DNA of 64,000 nt, from contig CAMCHQ010000002.1 of the NCBI GenBank assembly GCA_945874765.1, positions 62,001-126,000 on the forward strand, written 5' to 3'. The position numbers and the translations under genes are program-made. Within the stretch, counting starts at the first letter, position 1. Each line of letters starts with the position of its first letter. This DNA comes from an uncultured Clostridia bacterium (GTDB taxonomy: Bacteria; Bacillota; Clostridia; Oscillospirales; Acutalibacteraceae). Below the pieces are notes generated by a model, which had not been told where the DNA came from, did no database searches, and saw only the letters and a program-made list of their open reading frames with translations. This document shows positions 60,118 to 64,000 of this stretch, one piece after another.

Positions 60118-61725
60118 ATGATTCAGGCAAATAATGTCACCGTTCAGTTCGGCGGTCGAGTTTTATTTGAAAGAGTAAACGTTACTTTTTCGGCAGGCAA
60201 CTGCTACGGCATTATCGGCGCAAACGGCGCAGGTAAATCTACATTTTTAAAAGTTCTTTCAGGCGAGCTTGAACCTCAAAAGGGTGAAGTATTCATTACT
60301 CCGGGTGAAAGACTTTCGGTTTTGAAGCAGGACCACTTTGCTTATGATGAATATGAGGTAATCAGGACTGTTCTTATGGGTAACCCTCGTCTTATCGAGG
60401 TTATGGAAGAAAAAGACGCCCTTTATATGAAAGAGGATTTCAGCGAAGAGGACGGAATTAAAGCAGGTGAGCTTGAAGCGGAATTTGCGGATATGGACGG
60501 CTGGAATGCTGAAAGTGACGCCGCATTTATGCTCAATAAACTCGGTGTGCCCGATGAATACCACAATATGAAAATGGCGGAACTTCCGTCGGATATGAAG
60601 GTTAAAGTGCTTCTTGCTCAGGCACTTTTCGGCAATCCCGATATCCTTCTTCTTGACGAGCCTACAAACCACCTTGACCTTGCGGCTATCAGTTGGCTTG
60701 AAAATTTCCTTATGGATTTTGAAAATACCGTTATCGTTGTATCTCATGACCGTCACTTCTTAAATAAAGTATGTACTCATATTTGCGACGTCGATTTCGG
60801 TAAAATTCAGCTTTATACAGGTAACTATGACTTCTGGTATGAATATACACAAATGCGTCAGCGTCAGGCGAGAGACCAAAATAAAAAGAATGAGCAGAAG
60901 ATTAAAGAACTTCAGGAATTTATTGCACGTTTCTCTGCAAATGCCGCTAAATCAAAGCAGGCTACAAGCCGTAAAAAGCAACTCGACGCACTTGAAATGA
61001 TTGATATGCCTGTTTCAAGCAGACGTTTTCCGTATGTTGATTTCAAACCCGACAGAGAGTGCGGCAATGACCTTTTGAGAGTCGACCATTTGACTAAGAC
61101 AATCGGCGACAGAAAAGTGCTTGATGACGTATCATTCGTTATTCATCCAAGAGAAAAGGTTGCTTTTGTCGGTTCGGACGTTGTTGCAAAAACCACTCTT
61201 TTCAAAATCATTATGGGCGAATTGGAGCCTGACGAGGGCAGTTACAAATGGGGCGTTACAACTTCTCAAAGTTATTTCCCGAGTGATAACAGCAAGTATT
61301 TTGACGGCGTTGAGCTTACACTTGTTGATTGGCTCAGGCAATATACAACTTATACTCTTGAAGCCGATATCAGAGGCTGGCTCGGAAGAATGCTTTTCTC
61401 GGGTGAGGAAGCGCTTAAAATGGCAAACGTTCTTTCAGGCGGCGAACGTGTACGTTGTATGCTTTGCAAAATGATGCTTTCGGGTGCAAATGTGCTTATT
61501 CTCGATGAGCCTACAAACCACCTTGACCTTGAATCAATCACCGCTCTTAATGACGGTCTTATCCGTTATCCCGAAACTATTTTGTTCACTTCTCACGACC
61601 ATCAATTTGTGCAGACTGTGGCAAACAGAATTATTGAGATTTCAGGCAACAGAGTTATTGACAGAATGGGAACGTATGACGAATTCCTTGAAAATGTAAA
61701 CGAGGAACAGTTGAAGAAATATTGA
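60118..61725 (+). CDS. ABC-F family ATPase (ribosome-acting)
   Basis: The 535-residue protein has two ABC domains joined by a charged linker (FWYEYTQMRQRQARDQNKKNEQKIKELQEFIARFSANAAKSKQ), the layout of ABC-F proteins that act on the ribosome rather than in membranes. Domain 1 has GANGAGKSTFLK and LLLDEPTNHLD; its signature loop reads ELPSDMKVKVLLAQALF, an altered LSGG. Domain 2 has VGSDVVAKTTLFK, LSGGERVRCMLCKMML and ILDEPTNHLD. The second Walker A has Ala in place of the last Gly. It resembles the YkpA/YbiT branch. Followed by a ClC gene after four bases. Confidence 0.92.
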   Translation: MIQANNVTVQFGGRVLFERVNVTFSAGNCYGIIGANGAGKSTFLKVLSGELEPQKGEVFITPGERLSVLKQDHFAYDEYEVIRTVLMGNPRLIEVMEEKDALYMKEDFSEEDGIKAGELEAEFADMDGWNAESDAAFMLNKLGVPDEYHNMKMAELPSDMKVKVLLAQALFGNPDILLLDEPTNHLDLAAISWLENFLMDFENTVIVVSHDRHFLNKVCTHICDVDFGKIQLYTGNYDFWYEYTQMRQRQARDQNKKNEQKIKELQEFIARFSANAAKSKQATSRKKQLDALEMIDMPVSSRRFPYVDFKPDRECGNDLLRVDHLTKTIGDRKVLDDVSFVIHPREKVAFVGSDVVAKTTLFKIIMGELEPDEGSYKWGVTTSQSYFPSDNSKYFDGVELTLVDWLRQYTTYTLEADIRGWLGRMLFSGEEALKMANVLSGGERVRCMLCKMMLSGANVLILDEPTNHLDLESITALNDGLIRYPETILFTSHDHQFVQTVANRIIEISGNRVIDRMGTYDEFLENVNEEQLKKY

Positions 61726-61729
61726 TATT

Positions 61730-63295
61730 ATGAGAAATAAAGATAAATCTACCTTTAGAAAAATTGAATTTCGCAGAAAAGAAAGCTTTTATCTTATAGT
61801 TCGTGGCTTAGAGGTCGGCATTGCGTCCGGCCTTATTGCCGTATTATACAGGTTTTTACTTTCACTTGCGGAAAAATATTTGATGAAAATTATCGATTTC
61901 GTCAAGGGCAATACCGTTAAAGTTATTGTTTGGTTTGTTATTTTGGCGCTTATCGGATTTCTTGTTTCAATGCTTGTTAAGTGGGAACCGCAGGGCGGCG
62001 GCTCGGGTATTCCGCAGGTCAGCGGTGAAGTTAAAGGGCATATTAATCCGAGCTGGTGGAGAGTAATTCTCGTTAAACTTTTGGGCGGTACCGCTTCTGT
62101 CTTTTCGGGTCTTTCTCTCGGCAGAGAGGGTCCGAGCGTTCAGCTTGGCGGTATGGCGGCAAAAGGTGTTGCAAGGCTTACAAAGGCTGACAAAACGACA
62201 GAACTTCGTATGATTAGCTGCGGCGCCGGTGCGGGTATGGCGGCGGCATTTAACGCTCCCTTGGCAGGCACAATGTTTGTCCTTGAAGAAATTCATCACA
62301 CATTTGACAAAAGCCTTCTTTGTATGGGCATTGTTTCAGCCGTAACAGCCGATTATATTTCAAAACTTTTCTTCGGTCAAAATACCGTGTTTAATTATGA
62401 TACGGTTAATTTTCCGCTTAAATATTATTGGCTCTTGATTATAATGGGCTTTTTCCTCGGTCTTTGCGGCTGTGCATATAACGTTTGTATGGGCAAGGCT
62501 CAGGATTTATACAAAAAAATTAAAATTCCGAATTATGTTAAAATGCCAATTATATTTATTTTCAGCGGTGTAGTCGGTCTTGTTATGCCTCAAATCCTTT
62601 GCGGCGGTCACAGTATGGAGATTATTCTTCTTAAAGAAAATCCGTCGCTTACATATTTGATTGTTCTTTTGACTACTAAGTTTTTGTTCGGTGCTGTCTG
62701 CTTTGCAAGCGGTGCACCCGGCGGAACACTTTATCCTCTTTGTATTTTGGGCGCATATATGGGCGCTATTTTCGGAACTGTCAGCGTTAATTCGTTTAGC
62801 GCAATCACTCCCGCTATGTGGGAGGAATTTGTTGTAATCGGTATGGCAGGTCTTTTCTCGTCTATCGTAAGAAGCCCGATAACAGGTATTGTTCTTGTGT
62901 TTGAACTTACGGGTAATATGAATAATATTCTTCCGCTTGCCGTTGTAAGTTTAATAAGCTATGCAACCGCTAATTTTATCGGTGTTACTCCGTTTTATGA
63001 ATTTCTTTTTGAAAGAATTGTCAGCACGTCTCACGAAAAGCCGAAATTCTTTGAAACTAACGAAAAGGTGCTTGAAACATATACAATTCCCGTCGGCAGT
63101 CCTATTTCAAGAAAGAAAATTATGGATATCGACTGGGGCAAGCACTGTGTTGTTGTAAGCATTGAACGTGACGGCGTATCAATTACCCCTAAGGGTGACA
63201 CGGTTATTAAAGAGGGCGACGAAATAGTTGTTCTCGTAAGTCAGCGCCGTTTCTCACGTGATATAGCAAAACTTGAACATATGATAAAGGGCTAA
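61730..63295 (+). CDS. ClC-family chloride transporter with C-terminal TrkA_C domain
   Basis: The 521-residue membrane protein has the three ClC selectivity signatures in order: GGGSGIPQV near residue 89, SLGREGPSVQLGG (gating Glu) near residue 126, and FASGAPGGTLYP near residue 330. FNAPLAGTMFVLEEIHHTF carries the internal Glu typical of proton-coupled antiporters. It ends with an RCK_C/TrkA_C-like domain (VLETYTIPVGSPISRKKIMDI to DEIVVLVSQRRFSRDIAKLE), which usually binds a nucleotide or other ligand. Likely a Cl-/H+ exchanger; a fluoride-type ClC is unlikely since the sequence has the GREGP and PGGTLYP motifs. Co-transcribed with the ABC-F gene. Confidence 0.92.
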   Translation: MRNKDKSTFRKIEFRRKESFYLIVRGLEVGIASGLIAVLYRFLLSLAEKYLMKIIDFVKGNTVKVIVWFVILALIGFLVSMLVKWEPQGGGSGIPQVSGEVKGHINPSWWRVILVKLLGGTASVFSGLSLGREGPSVQLGGMAAKGVARLTKADKTTELRMISCGAGAGMAAAFNAPLAGTMFVLEEIHHTFDKSLLCMGIVSAVTADYISKLFFGQNTVFNYDTVNFPLKYYWLLIIMGFFLGLCGCAYNVCMGKAQDLYKKIKIPNYVKMPIIFIFSGVVGLVMPQILCGGHSMEIILLKENPSLTYLIVLLTTKFLFGAVCFASGAPGGTLYPLCILGAYMGAIFGTVSVNSFSAITPAMWEEFVVIGMAGLFSSIVRSPITGIVLVFELTGNMNNILPLAVVSLISYATANFIGVTPFYEFLFERIVSTSHEKPKFFETNEKVLETYTIPVGSPISRKKIMDIDWGKHCVVVSIERDGVSITPKGDTVIKEGDEIVVLVSQRRFSRDIAKLEHMIKG

Positions 63296-63298
63296 GAT

Positions 63299-64000
63299 AT
63301 GAAAATCAGTTTTGAAAATGCAAAAGAGATAAAAACTCTTAAAGGCTTCGGCGGTTCTGCGTGCTGGTGGTCGCCTCAGGTAAAAAGCGAAAAAACAGCA
63401 GATGAAATCGCAAATCTTCTGTACGGTGACGACGGCCTTAAAATGAATATTTACCGCTTTAATGTCGGCGGCGGATATGAAAAAGATAATTTAAGAATCG
63501 AAAATCCGTGGCGATATGTTGAAAGCTTTATGAATAAAGACGGCACGTTTGATTACTCAAAGGATAAATATGCCGTTAAAATGATGAAAAAATGCTTAAA
63601 ACTCGGCAATATCGATACGCTTATATTTTTTGCCAATTCTCCCCATTTTACACAAACTGTAACGGGGCAGACAAGCGGCGGTTTTACCGAGCATTTTTCA
63701 AATCTTGATAAGTCGAAATATGAAGATTTTGCAAAATACTTAATTGATATTGCAGAGCATTTTATCAAAGAGGGATATCCTGTTAAATACATCAGCCCGA
63801 TTAATGAGCCTCAATGGAAATGGGGCGGTGAAAGTGTTTGGCAGGAGGGCTGTCATTATGAGCCCAAAGAGGTTTACGATTGTTTTTTGGAATTTGCAAA
63901 GGAACTCGAAAAGCGTAAATCATCTCTTAAACTTTACGGTCCCGAAAGCGGTAACATCAAAGACCACACAAAAGAGTATTATAAACTTTTATCGTCAAAT
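63299..64000 (+). CDS. Glycoside hydrolase family 30-like enzyme (C-terminus cut by window edge)
   Basis: The visible 234 codons show a GH30-type barrel: LKGFGGSACWW at the N-terminus, YRFNVGGGYE, FFANSPHFTQTVTGQTSGG and the acid/base Glu in YISPINEPQWKWGG near residue 170. Family members cut beta-1,6-galactan, beta-1,6-glucan or glucosylceramide. No signal peptide is seen. The ATG at 63299 follows AAAGGGC three bases after the ClC stop codon, so it shares that transcript. The nucleophile lies beyond the window end. Confidence 0.88.
   Translation, partial: MKISFENAKEIKTLKGFGGSACWWSPQVKSEKTADEIANLLYGDDGLKMNIYRFNVGGGYEKDNLRIENPWRYVESFMNKDGTFDYSKDKYAVKMMKKCLKLGNIDTLIFFANSPHFTQTVTGQTSGGFTEHFSNLDKSKYEDFAKYLIDIAEHFIKEGYPVKYISPINEPQWKWGGESVWQEGCHYEPKEVYDCFLEFAKELEKRKSSLKLYGPESGNIKDHTKEYYKLLSSN

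Overview
The window is a typical chromosomal stretch of a low-to-middle GC, spore-forming Clostridia member. The codon choice, Thr-rich secreted linkers, GH2/GH31/GH36/GH30 glycosidases, a GPH sugar symporter, SpoIIE and SpoVAC all suggest a gut Ruminococcaceae/Oscillospiraceae-type organism. This placement is an inference from gene content, not from a marker-gene comparison.

Layout. 1-4533 (minus) is the class I heat-shock operon hrcA-grpE-dnaK-dnaJ behind a consensus CIRCE operator; dnaJ runs off the left edge. 4650-6071 (plus) holds an ECF-transporter S component and a metal-dependent hydrolase. secA and a small lipoprotein follow on the minus strand. 9741-13535 (plus) couples a phosphoglycosyl transferase to a LacZ-type beta-galactosidase. 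13641-19409 (plus) carries a radical SAM enzyme, pth and mfd. 19426-23620 (minus) is a carbohydrate operon (GH31, GPH symporter, cupin). A lone spoVAC and a lone MacB-type ABC ATPase lie divergently at 23769-25075.

25125-35412 is the most unusual region: a compact, unbroken late operon ordered like the PBSX defective phage of Bacillus (small terminase, large terminase, portal, protease, capsid, connectors, LysM protein, hub, spike, gp25, gpJ, XkdU-like, fibre-like). The block that should hold sheath, tube, chaperone and tape measure is absent and replaced by one translationally coupled 28-codon ORF. No integrase, repressor, replication or lysis gene is visible. It ends just before two convergent tRNA-Pro genes (CGG and TGG).

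35902-39158 (minus) has an Rrf2/IscR-type regulator, a GH36 enzyme and a Gfo/Idh/MocA oxidoreductase. 39467-44946 (plus) has rlmB, a large membrane protein that looks like a P-type ATPase without its phosphorylated Asp, and spoIIE. 44960-53344 is the conserved translation operon rimP-nusA-rnpM-ylxQ-infB-rbfA-nrnA-truB-ribF plus a HAD phosphatase. Then come two small surface or membrane proteins, a patatin-like lipase, and a minus-strand operon rpe / DUF4015-like protein / cadherin-like protein / mgtE. The right end carries an ABC-F protein, a ClC antiporter and a truncated GH30 glycosidase.

Two intergenic regions (39274-39390 and 55712-55835) hold copies of the same structured element: unrelated stem sequences that stay paired around a near-identical 20-base loop, suggesting a conserved RNA or mobile hairpin element. 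All functional calls come from reading motifs and gene order; no database search was run.
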